Origin: an uncultured Bacilli bacterium
GTDB lineage: Bacteria > Bacillota_I > Bacilli_A > RF39 > UBA660
Length of the DNA stretch: 64,000 nucleotides
Direction: 5' to 3'
Assembly (NCBI GenBank): GCA_934141535.1
Contig: CAKPCH010000003.1
Span: 1-64,000 of the forward strand
Shown in pieces: positions 50,542 through 58,326 of the stretch; the first letter of the stretch is position 1; the number at the start of each line of letters is the position of its first letter. Under the pieces are notes generated by a model, which searched no databases, was not told the origin of the DNA, and saw only the letters and a list, made by a program, of their open reading frames with translations. A program made the translations under genes and the position numbers.

Positions 50542-52079
50542 TCTAACATTTTTTCTTTATCTATACGAACAAATAATGGTTTAGGCTCATTAAGTTCTAC
50601 TTGTTCTAAATGTCCGAATGTTTCTACAGTAGATATATCTCTTACTTTAGTATTTAATTGATCTAATATATTTTCACTTGTACTAGGTAAGAATGATGAT
50701 AACAAAATTGCGCCTATTCTAATTGATTCTAATAAGTTATAAATAACAGTTCCTAATCTCTCTTCATTGTTTTCCTTTGCAAGTATCCAAGGAGTTGTTT
50801 CATCTATATATTTATTACATCTTTTAAATATTTCAAATACTTCATCAATAGCATCCGCAACTCTTAATTCATTCATTTTATTTATTGTCTTAGAATAAGC
50901 TGTTGTTACTGTTTCAATTAGTTCTTTGTCAAGTGATGTTAATTCTTTTTGAACAGGTACTATTGAATTAAAATATTTTTTTGCCATAGAAATTGTTCTA
51001 TTTACTAAATTACCTAAAACGTTTGCTAAATCTGAGTTAAATCTTTCTATAAGTAACTCATAAGTTAAATTACCATCGTTTGCAAAAGGAATTTCATGAA
51101 GTACATAATATCTAACAGCATCTACTCCAAATTTATCTACTAAATCATCAGCATATATAGCATTCCCTCTACTTTTTCCTATTTTATCATTATTTGTAAG
51201 TAGCCAAGGATGACCAAATATTTGATGTGGAAGTTCTAAATCTAGACTCCATAAGAATGCAGGCCAATATATACTATGGAATCTAACTATATCTTTTCCT
51301 ATTAAATGTAAATCAGCAGGCCACCATTTTTTAAATTCTTCACTTGGATTTTCTGTATCATAACCAATATTTGTAATATAGTTTGTTAAAGCATCCAACC
51401 AAACATAAACAACATGTTTAGGATCAAAATCAACTGGTATTCCCCAATCAAATGATGTACGTGAAACACACAAATCTTGTAATCCTGGTTTAATAAAATT
51501 ATTTAACATCTCATTTCTTCTTGATTCTGGTTGAATAAATTCTGGATGTTCTTCTAAATATTTTTCTAATTTATCTTGATATTTTGAAAGTTTAAAAAAG
51601 TATGCTTGTTCACTTGCTTCTTTTACTTCTCTTCCACAATCTGGACATTTACCATCTATAAGTTGTGATTCAGTCCAAAATGATTCACAAGGTGTACAAT
51701 AAAGTCCTTTATATTCTCCCAAATATATATCACCTTTATCGTACATTTTTTTAAATATTTTTTGTACTTCTTTTTCATGTATTTCATCTGTTGTTCTTAC
51801 AAATCTATCATAAGACGTATTCATAATATCCCAAATTCTTTTTATTTCTGTTGAAACTTCATCTACAAATTCTTTTGGAGATTTGCCCTGATCTTTAGCT
51901 TTTAATTGTATTTTTTCTCCATGTTCATCTGTACCAGTTTGAAAATATACATCATATCCTTGTTGACGTTTAAATCTAGCAATAGCATCCGCAAGTACTA
52001 TTTCATATGTATTACCGATATGTGGTTTACCTGATGTATAAGCGATTGCTGTTGAAATATAATATTTTTTATTATTCAT
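50526..52079 (-). CDS. metG: Methionyl-tRNA synthetase, short form
   Basis: This 517-aa class I synthetase has the HIGH-type motif PHIGNTYE and a single zinc knuckle (CTPCESFW ... CPDCGREV). The KMSKS-type motif is KIGKS, and an anticodon-binding helical domain ends the protein. The C-terminal EMAP/Trbp111-like tRNA-binding domain of B. subtilis MetS (664 aa) is absent. It charges initiator and elongator tRNA-Met. The gene lies downstream of a dUTPase gene in an operon led by a methionine-type T-box. Confidence 0.96.
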   Translation of the reverse strand: MNNKKYYISTAIAYTSGKPHIGNTYEIVLADAIARFKRQQGYDVYFQTGTDEHGEKIQLKAKDQGKSPKEFVDEVSTEIKRIWDIMNTSYDRFVRTTDEIHEKEVQKIFKKMYDKGDIYLGEYKGLYCTPCESFWTESQLIDGKCPDCGREVKEASEQAYFFKLSKYQDKLEKYLEEHPEFIQPESRRNEMLNNFIKPGLQDLCVSRTSFDWGIPVDFDPKHVVYVWLDALTNYITNIGYDTENPSEEFKKWWPADLHLIGKDIVRFHSIYWPAFLWSLDLELPHQIFGHPWLLTNNDKIGKSRGNAIYADDLVDKFGVDAVRYYVLHEIPFANDGNLTYELLIERFNSDLANVLGNLVNRTISMAKKYFNSIVPVQKELTSLDKELIETVTTAYSKTINKMNELRVADAIDEVFEIFKRCNKYIDETTPWILAKENNEERLGTVIYNLLESIRIGAILLSSFLPSTSENILDQLNTKVRDISTVETFGHLEQVELNEPKPLFVRIDKEKMLEELQK

Positions 52080-52091
52080 AATTTTTCCTCC

Positions 52092-52568
52092 TTATTTAGA
52101 AGTAGATCCAATACCGCCTATTCTCTTAGTGGTATTATCTTCTTCATTGTCTATAGTTAAATATTTCATAAATATTCCCTGTATTATTCCTTCACCTTTT
52201 TTTACATTATAATCTTTAGTACCCTCATTTTGAATTTTTATCCAAATATGACCTTCATTATCTTGATTGTTATAATAATCACTATCTATTACACCAACTT
52301 GATTGCACATTCGAACATTCCATTTAAATCCCATACTACTTCTATCTATTAGAAATAAAACTTCATCTTCATTAAAATTTGCTTTTATTCCTGTTGGTAT
52401 TTTTTTTATTTCACCTGGAGCAAGTGTATAATCAAAGAGTGCAAAAAAATCATATCCAGCTGAAGTTTTTGTTGCTCTTTTAGGTAAATTATATGAATTA
52501 TATAATTCAATATCATCTTTTATATCTTTTTTAAATTGTTCAAAACTTATTTTTTCAAAAGTCCTCAT
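52092..52568 (-). CDS. dut: dUTP diphosphatase (trimeric dUTPase family)
   Basis: This 158-aa protein carries the five dUTPase motifs in order. They are AGYDFFA, DRSSMGFK, GVIDSDYYNN (with an unusual polar insertion QDNEGHIW), KGEGIIQGIF and the C-terminal glycine-rich RIGGIGSTSK. The length is typical for the homotrimeric family. It hydrolyses dUTP to dUMP, limiting uracil in DNA. It is the first gene after the T-box leader and 12 bases before metG. That is an uncommon partnership, since dUTPase has no evident link to methionine. AGGAGG precedes the ATG. Confidence 0.85.
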   Translation of the reverse strand: MRTFEKISFEQFKKDIKDDIELYNSYNLPKRATKTSAGYDFFALFDYTLAPGEIKKIPTGIKANFNEDEVLFLIDRSSMGFKWNVRMCNQVGVIDSDYYNNQDNEGHIWIKIQNEGTKDYNVKKGEGIIQGIFMKYLTIDNEEDNTTKRIGGIGSTSK

Positions 52569-52588
52569 ATTAAAATCCTCCTATAAAA

Positions 52589-52790
52589 AAATCACATCCT
52601 AGTATAAGGACGTGATTTAACGTGGTACCACCTTAATTCGTGCTAAAGCACCTTAAAACTTTAACGCAGTTAACGTATAGCTCCAGACCCATTCGAAATA
52701 TTTTGATATTGTTTGCTTTCACCTAATCAAACTCTCTTTAAATATCTAGATATTCTTCTTTCCTTCAATGCCTTTAAACTTTGATACAAA
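52589..52790 (-). promoter_or_regulatory. T-box riboswitch, methionine specifier, before dut-metG
   Basis: On the minus strand the leader has a Stem I with apical loop AGGTGAAAGC (the GGUGNRA type) and, on the 3' side, the likely specifier ATG at 52690-52692. The T-box sequence AAGGTGGTACCACG is at 52621-52634. The terminator stem AAATCACGTCCT/AGGATGTGATTT (52589-52618) is followed by T. Uncharged tRNA-Met would favour the antiterminator and raise dut-metG expression. T-box identity is certain. The specifier reading agrees with metG. Confidence 0.92.
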
Positions 52791-52791
52791 T

Positions 52792-52820
52792 ATTTTAGCA
52801 CACTTTTTTTTATTGTTCAA
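52792..52820 (-). promoter_or_regulatory. Promoter of the T-box leader
   Basis: On the minus strand, -35 TTGAAC (52815-52820, within the last spoVT codons) and -10 TAAAAT (52792-52797) are 17 bp apart with an extended TGC. Confidence 0.6.
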
Positions 52821-53340
52821 GATATTTTGTCATAAAAGATGCTACAATACCAGACATTTGCGCTTCAGTTTCTCCCAATTTTTCGTCTTTGCTAATAATT
52901 AAAATAAGACCAACCGCTTCTCCATTTACTAATATTGTATTCATAACGTAACTACACTCAATAGTAGTTTCTTTTGTTATATTTAAATTTTTAAAATGGT
53001 TTTCTGTAATTTTTTCTCTTCTTTTAATCGATTCTATTAAAGAATCACTAATATTTTTATTTATAAAATCTTTCTTTAAAGGACCACTTCCTGCTACAAT
53101 TTGATCAGTGTCAGTTATAAATATTGTATGTTTCATAAATGTGTATATAGCATCCGTTAATTCTTGAGCCAAATCATTTATCTTATTCATCATAGAATAT
53201 TTTTTTAATATAACTTCATCTTTTTGTACATAAATTTCTAAATTGTCTCCATCTTTAATTCTTAAGTTCTTTCTTATTTCTTTTGGTATAACCACACGTC
53301 CTAAATCATCAATTCTTCTAATAACTCCAGTTGCTTTCAT
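52810..53340 (-). CDS. spoVT: Stage V sporulation regulator SpoVT
   Basis: In this 176-aa protein the N-terminal AbrB-type swapped-hairpin DNA-binding domain (ATGVIRRIDDLGRVVIPKEI, GDNLEIYVQKDEVILKKY) is followed by a GAF-like domain (~55-176). It is the full SpoVT architecture, whereas AbrB is ~95 aa. In the forespore SpoVT tunes SigG-dependent genes. Its location by the mfd/pth group matches Bacillus. TAGGAGG precedes the ATG. Confidence 0.95.
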   Translation of the reverse strand: MKATGVIRRIDDLGRVVIPKEIRKNLRIKDGDNLEIYVQKDEVILKKYSMMNKINDLAQELTDAIYTFMKHTIFITDTDQIVAGSGPLKKDFINKNISDSLIESIKRREKITENHFKNLNITKETTIECSYVMNTILVNGEAVGLILIISKDEKLGETEAQMSGIVASFMTKYLEQ

Positions 53341-53392
53341 GTTTACCTCCTAAAGTTATTTTGTTATTATTTTTTTGTATTATTCCAAAAAT

Positions 53393-53420
53393 TTGCTAAA
53401 AAATAGATATGTGGTATAAT
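53393..53420 (+). promoter_or_regulatory. Promoter of the transglutaminase-like gene
   Basis: -35 TTGCTA (53393-53398) and -10 TATAAT (53415-53420) are 16 bp apart, with a leader of about 18 nt. Confidence 0.55.
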
Positions 53421-53445
53421 ATAACACCTGTAAGGGGAAATTTTT

Positions 53446-54864
53446 ATGGATTTTAAAATTAATGTTGAATTTGATAATAATAAAACTATATTTTATTTAT
53501 CATTACCTGTAGATTTAAGTAACATAAATTCTGATGCATTTATAGAAGCTACAAACAAAACTTTATACGTTGAGAAAAAAAGAAATATAGATTTTAATAA
53601 GTTATATAGAAAACTAATAAGTGAGATAAGTACACTAGAACAAGATTTTAAAATTAAAATAGATTATAAAAAAATTAAATTTAATTTAAATACACAATAT
53701 ACTTCACTTGAAGAAGTAGCTCGCTTTATTAACGAAAACCCAAATATAAAAATAATATTATACACTAATGATACTGCTGGATTAATTAAATTACTAGGAA
53801 ACAGTAAAAAGAATAACTTGAAAATTAGAATTAAAAACAGTGATGAAAGTGTTTCATATGAAGAGCTATATAACATTTATAAAAAAATGGACGAAATAAT
53901 TAGTTTTATAAAAAGATTTAATCTTTCTCCACTTGAACAAATAATGTTAACATACGATATAGTAAAATCTAACAAATATCAAAAAGAAGATCAAAACGAT
54001 GACTATGGAATTTCAAGAAATATAAATAGAATATTATATAATGATAAATTAGTTTGTGTTGGATTTTCAAATTTAATAAATTATATATTAACTAATTTGG
54101 GAATAAAATGTGAACAAGTTAGATTTAAACATTATGCTAGTAAAAGTGGTCATCAAAGAGATTTAGTTTATATAAATGATAAAAAGTACAAAATAAATGG
54201 AGCATTTATGCTTGATTCTACTTGGGATAGCAGAAGAAATAATAATTATATCGATAATTATAATTACTTTCTTAAGCCCTTAATATATTTTAAACTTATT
54301 AGAAATGATGATATATACAAAGATAAAACGTTAAAATTTATATACAGAAATTATGAAGAAGCAGCTGTAGATATAGAAGAAAGTGATATTGTTAAAAAAA
54401 CAGAAATTGCTTTCTATATCAAAAAGCTTGAAAAATTTATTGATAGTGATGATAAAAGTTCTAGCGAAATTGATAATATACTTTTAGCTGAAAAAGATGA
54501 TCTTAAAGAAAGATTAAGAGATATATACATTAAATACAATAGAAAATTAAGTAAATCTGCATTTATGAGAGCCTTGTATAAAGTTAGAAGAATAGAATAT
54601 ATTAATAATATGATAAGTTTTTGTCCTAATGAAGAATATATTAAAGAAGTAGCAGATAGATATTATAAAGAAGGAACACAAGATAGAATATTAAAAGCAC
54701 TTGGCTTATATGAAGAAGCGACTTTAGATAGTGTTTTAGATGAAATATGCGCAACTAGTATAAAGGAAGATACATTAAGAATTAGATTATTAAAAGAATT
54801 AAAGGAAAAATTACAAGATTTTCCAAAAAATGATATGATACTTAAAATGAGAAAAAAGATGTAA
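53446..54864 (+). CDS. Transglutaminase-like cysteine protein
   Basis: In this 472-aa protein the centre (~160-265) has the papain/transglutaminase triad pattern: Cys204 in KLVCVGFSNL, His236 in GHQRDLVYI and Asp257 in FMLDSTWD. The N-terminal ~150 residues are unrecognised. The C-terminal ~200 are helical and charged (EEATLDSVLDEI ... LKEKLQDF). No signal peptide is seen, so it acts in the cytosol. It may be a peptidase, amidase or cross-linker. The location between spoVT and clpB hints at spore or stress work, but only by proximity. GGGGAAA precedes the ATG. Confidence 0.7.
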   Translation: MDFKINVEFDNNKTIFYLSLPVDLSNINSDAFIEATNKTLYVEKKRNIDFNKLYRKLISEISTLEQDFKIKIDYKKIKFNLNTQYTSLEEVARFINENPNIKIILYTNDTAGLIKLLGNSKKNNLKIRIKNSDESVSYEELYNIYKKMDEIISFIKRFNLSPLEQIMLTYDIVKSNKYQKEDQNDDYGISRNINRILYNDKLVCVGFSNLINYILTNLGIKCEQVRFKHYASKSGHQRDLVYINDKKYKINGAFMLDSTWDSRRNNNYIDNYNYFLKPLIYFKLIRNDDIYKDKTLKFIYRNYEEAAVDIEESDIVKKTEIAFYIKKLEKFIDSDDKSSSEIDNILLAEKDDLKERLRDIYIKYNRKLSKSAFMRALYKVRRIEYINNMISFCPNEEYIKEVADRYYKEGTQDRILKALGLYEEATLDSVLDEICATSIKEDTLRIRLLKELKEKLQDFPKNDMILKMRKKM

Positions 54865-54878
54865 TTAAACATCTTTTT
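54853..54878 (+). terminator. Terminator of the transglutaminase-like gene
   Basis: The stem AAAAAGATG/CATCTTTTT (54853-54861 with 54870-54878) lies directly at the stop codon. Confidence 0.7.
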
Positions 54879-54895
54879 AAAATATTTTTATTTTT

Positions 54896-54936
54896 TTAGC
54901 ACTCCCTATTGACAAGTGCTAATTTTTGAGTATAAT
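54896..54936 (+). promoter_or_regulatory. CIRCE operator overlapping the clpB promoter
   Basis: TTAGCACTC, nine bases, AAGTGCTAA (54896-54922) matches the CIRCE consensus with one changed base (A for the first G of GAGTGCTAA). Its 3' arm overlaps -35 TTGACA (54909-54914). The -10 TATAAT is at 54931-54936, 16 bp away. Binding of HrcA repressor would block this promoter, with release on heat shock. Confidence 0.85.
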
Positions 54937-54958
54937 GTATAGTTAAGGAGATGATTTT

Positions 54959-57067
54959 ATGAATAATAACGGTTATGAAGAAAACTTACAAAATGTTCTT
55001 GAGAAGTATGGTCGTGATATAGTTGCTGCTGCCAAGGACGGAAAAATAGATCCTGTTATTGGTAGGGATGAAGAAATTCGTAATATCACTAGAATTTTAT
55101 CAAGAAAAACGAAAAATAATCCAGTATTAATTGGTGAGCCCGGTGTTGGTAAAACTGCAATTGTAGAAGGACTTGCTCTTCGTATAGTAAAGGGAGATGT
55201 TCCAAATAGTTTAAAAGATAAAACAATTTGGGAACTTGATATGGGTGCTTTAATTGCTGGTGCAAAATATCGTGGTGAATTTGAGGAAAGACTTAAAGCT
55301 GTATTAAAAGAAATTAAAAATTCTGATGGAAAAATTATTCTTTTCATTGATGAAATACACTTAATTGTAGGAGCTGGTGCTCTTGAAGGTGCTATGGATG
55401 CAGGAAACTTATTAAAGCCTATGTTAGCTCGTGGAGAGATTTTATGTATAGGTGCTACTACTTTAAATGAATATAGAAAATATATTGAGAAAGATGGAGC
55501 ACTCGAACGTAGATTTCAAAAAGTTTTAGTTCAAGCACCTACTGTACAAGATACAATAACAATATTAAGGGGTTTAAAATCAAGATTCGAAGTATATCAT
55601 GGTGTAACAATTAAAGATAAAGCGCTTATTGCTGCTGCAACTCTTTCAGATAGATATATAACAGATAGATTCTTACCAGATAAAGCAATTGATTTAGTTG
55701 ATGAAGCATGTGCTACTATTAAAGTTCAAATGGAATCTGTACCTGTTGAACTTGATACATTAACTAGAGAAATTATGCAATTACAAATAGAAAAAGAAGC
55801 TTTAAAAAAAGAAAAAGATGAATTATCTAAAAATAGAATTAATGAAATTAATACTAAATTAGATAGTTTAAAAGTTAAAGAAGCTAAATTAAGAAGTGAC
55901 TGGGAAGATGAAAAAAATATAAACGTTAAAATAAATAAAAAGAAAGAGGAAATAGAGAAAGCAACTTTTGAACTTGAAAAAGCCGAAGATAACTATGACT
56001 ATGAGAAAGCTGCAATACTTCGTCATGGTACTCTTCCTAAATTAAGAAAAGAATTAGATGAACTTAATGAAAAAAATAAAAACGAAATATTAAGTGATAC
56101 AGTTGATGATGAATCAATAGCTGCTATTGTATCTAAATGGACTAATATACCTGTTAGCAAGCTTGTAGGTGGTGAGAAAGATAAACTTTTACACTTAAAA
56201 GAAAATATGGCTAAAAGAGTTAAAGGTCAAGATGAAGCTCTAGAACTTGTATCTGAAGCTATTAAAAGAGCAAGAGCTGGTATAAAAGATCCAAATAGGC
56301 CAATAGGTTCATTTATATTTTTAGGACCTACTGGAGTTGGTAAAACAGAAGTAGCACGTACTTTGGCTAGCGAATTATTTGATGATGAAAAACATATAGT
56401 AAGAATTGATATGAGCGAATATATGGAAGCACACTCAGTATCAAGACTTGTAGGAGCGCCTCCTGGATATGTTGGTTATGATGAAGGTGGACAATTAACC
56501 GAGGCAGTAAGAAGAAATCCATACAGTATAGTCTTATTTGATGAAATAGAAAAAGCACATAAAGATGTTTTTAACATATTACTACAAATATTAGATGATG
56601 GTAGAATAACTGATTCTCAAGGAAGAACTGTCGACTTTAAAAATACAATAATAATAATGACATCAAATTTAGGTAGTGAATACATATTAGAAAACAATAG
56701 TGATTCTAAAAAACTTATTATGGAAGAATTAAGACATACATTTAAACCTGAATTTATAAATAGGATTGATGAAATAATTATATTTAATCCATTAAATAAA
56801 GAGGTATTATATAGTATTCTTGATAATATAATTCATAATATTGAAAAAAGACTTGATAATATGCATATAACAATTACTTTAACAGATGAAGCAAAAAAAT
56901 ATATTATTGATAATTCATTCGATGAAAAATATGGTGCAAGACCAATGAAGAGATTTGTAAGTAAAAATATTGAATCATTATTAGCTAACAATATTATTGA
57001 AGACAAAGTTAAATTTGGAGAAAATATTATTATAGATGTAGATAATGATAAATTTATTATAAAATAA
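54959..57067 (+). CDS. clpB: ClpB-type disaggregase lacking the N-terminal domain
   Basis: This 702-aa protein has two AAA+ modules, with Walker A1 GEPGVGKT (59-66) and Walker A2 GPTGVGKT. A long ClpB-type middle coiled coil (~255-385, [20 protein letters not shown] onward) lies between them, and the [10 protein letters not shown] motif precedes module 2. No ClpP-docking loop is seen. The ~150-residue Clp N-domain is missing. The frame begins at the D1 lead-in ([20 protein letters not shown]), as in the short ClpB translation product of other bacteria. With DnaK it reactivates aggregated proteins. The CIRCE site shows heat-shock control by HrcA. Confidence 0.92.
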   Translation: MNNNGYEENLQNVLEKYGRDIVAAAKDGKIDPVIGRDEEIRNITRILSRKTKNNPVLIGEPGVGKTAIVEGLALRIVKGDVPNSLKDKTIWELDMGALIAGAKYRGEFEERLKAVLKEIKNSDGKIILFIDEIHLIVGAGALEGAMDAGNLLKPMLARGEILCIGATTLNEYRKYIEKDGALERRFQKVLVQAPTVQDTITILRGLKSRFEVYHGVTIKDKALIAAATLSDRYITDRFLPDKAIDLVDEACATIKVQMESVPVELDTLTREIMQLQIEKEALKKEKDELSKNRINEINTKLDSLKVKEAKLRSDWEDEKNINVKINKKKEEIEKATFELEKAEDNYDYEKAAILRHGTLPKLRKELDELNEKNKNEILSDTVDDESIAAIVSKWTNIPVSKLVGGEKDKLLHLKENMAKRVKGQDEALELVSEAIKRARAGIKDPNRPIGSFIFLGPTGVGKTEVARTLASELFDDEKHIVRIDMSEYMEAHSVSRLVGAPPGYVGYDEGGQLTEAVRRNPYSIVLFDEIEKAHKDVFNILLQILDDGRITDSQGRTVDFKNTIIIMTSNLGSEYILENNSDSKKLIMEELRHTFKPEFINRIDEIIIFNPLNKEVLYSILDNIIHNIEKRLDNMHITITLTDEAKKYIIDNSFDEKYGARPMKRFVSKNIESLLANNIIEDKVKFGENIIIDVDNDKFIIK

Positions 57068-57090
57068 ATAGGTTTTATGCCTATTTATTT
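57064..57090 (+). terminator. Terminator of clpB
   Basis: The stem AAATAGG/CCTATTT with a 7-nt loop is followed by ATTTTTTT. Confidence 0.75.
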
Positions 57091-57118
57091 TTTTACTAAT
57101 TAAAAATTATTTTATTAA

Positions 57119-57145
57119 ACAAAAAACAGCCAATTATTTGGCTAT
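57119..57145 (-). terminator. Terminator of the diaminopentanoate-dehydrogenase-like gene
   Basis: The minus-strand stem AGCCAA/TTGGCT with a 4-nt loop is followed by GTTTTTTG. The stop codon at 57134 lies in the loop. Confidence 0.75.
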
Positions 57146-58192
57146 TTTTGTATACTTTAATTCACCCATTTGTGATGTAGGAACAAAACCTGGTTTTGCT
57201 TCTATTACATCTTTAATTCTATTTACTATAGAAGCACAAGTAAGTTCAACAGTTTGTGGACGCGTTATAACTATTGTTGTATTAGGTTCTCCATAAACTG
57301 TCCACTCGTTTTTATCACAGTCAGTATCAGAATATACCTTACCAATGCATTCACTTTCTATTGTTATTCCTTCTTTTGTAGTTGTTGTAACTACTGCACT
57401 CATTCCAGTTGCCATACCTTTTTTTACTGTCATGTTAAGAGTTGATGAATTAATATCTTTATCATATGTTTGAGGTACACATTTTTGAGTTTGAGATAAT
57501 ACAGTTAATCCTAATTTATCACAAAGCCATCCATTAGTATTCCACATGTAACTTGGTAAATATTCACCATTATCAATTAATTTTTGTCTTTCTTCATCAC
57601 TTATACGATCAACGCTTGCTACAGTTTTATCAAATTCTTCTAGTGTAAGACCTGCTCCATGAGCTTTAGCAAGTGCTATACCATAATCTTCAACATTATA
57701 TGAAGAACTTCCTTTTATTTTAGTAATATTATGAGTTGCTCCTGCAAGAGTAGTTATTAAATTACCCCAAAAAGCATCCTGATATCCACTACCAGTAATA
57801 GTACAATTATTTTTACGAGCTAATTCATCTATTTCTTTTGTAAAACTTGGTGATGAATTAAATGGGTAGAAAGCTTCTTCACAAGTAGTAATAGCATTTA
57901 CCCCACATTTAGCGCATGTTAATAAAACATCTTTTACATCTTTCATTAAACTCATTGTTGTAACTATTGCAATATCTGGTTTAACATCATTTAGTAAATT
58001 TTCTAATTGCTCAATATTTTGTATTGTTACACCAATATTACCAGAACCTAATATATTACCTACATCTTGCCCTATTATATTAGGATTAATATCTAGTGCA
58101 CCTACTATTTCATAGCCATTATCCATAGCATATTTAATAGTATAGATAGACATTTTTCCACAACCTATTTGAACAAATTTTATTTTTTCCAT
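57134..58192 (-). CDS. 2,4-diaminopentanoate dehydrogenase-like NAD(P)-dependent enzyme
   Basis: This 352-aa protein has a Rossmann start (KFVQIGCGKMSIYTIKYAMD), the dihydrodipicolinate-reductase-like fold and the block ITTCEEAFYPFNSSP. NCTITGSGYQDAFWGNLITT is typical of 2,4-diaminopentanoate dehydrogenase (Ord), which acts in ornithine fermentation. None of the other ornithine genes (orr, oraSE, ortAB) is nearby, so the substrate may be a different amino acid or amine. It is a single-gene unit with its own promoter and terminator. GGAGGCC precedes the ATG. Confidence 0.8.
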   Translation of the reverse strand: MEKIKFVQIGCGKMSIYTIKYAMDNGYEIVGALDINPNIIGQDVGNILGSGNIGVTIQNIEQLENLLNDVKPDIAIVTTMSLMKDVKDVLLTCAKCGVNAITTCEEAFYPFNSSPSFTKEIDELARKNNCTITGSGYQDAFWGNLITTLAGATHNITKIKGSSSYNVEDYGIALAKAHGAGLTLEEFDKTVASVDRISDEERQKLIDNGEYLPSYMWNTNGWLCDKLGLTVLSQTQKCVPQTYDKDINSSTLNMTVKKGMATGMSAVVTTTTKEGITIESECIGKVYSDTDCDKNEWTVYGEPNTTIVITRPQTVELTCASIVNRIKDVIEAKPGFVPTSQMGELKYTKIAK

Positions 58193-58215
58193 TTATGGCC
58201 TCCATTCTTAACTTT

Positions 58216-58244
58216 AGTATATAAAATTTTTTTGTCTAAATCAA
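58216..58244 (-). promoter_or_regulatory. Promoter of the diaminopentanoate-dehydrogenase-like gene
   Basis: On the minus strand, -35 TTGATT (58239-58244) and -10 TATACT (58216-58221) are 17 bp apart. Confidence 0.6.
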
Positions 58245-58285
58245 TAGAATTTTTTTATCTTTTATAATTTTTAACACTTGTTTAC

Positions 58286-58326
58286 AAAAATTAAAAAGCA
58301 ATAAATTTATTTTTTTATTGCTTTTT
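58286..58326 (-). terminator. Terminator of mfd
   Basis: The hairpin AAAAAGCAATAAA/TTTATTGCTTTTT has A/T-rich centre sequence. Its T run lies just after the mfd stop on the minus strand. Confidence 0.65.

Noticed and set aside
54973..55347. 124-codon minus-strand frame opposite clpB
   Set aside because: It is a mirror of conserved AAA+ codons, with no promoter or ribosome site.
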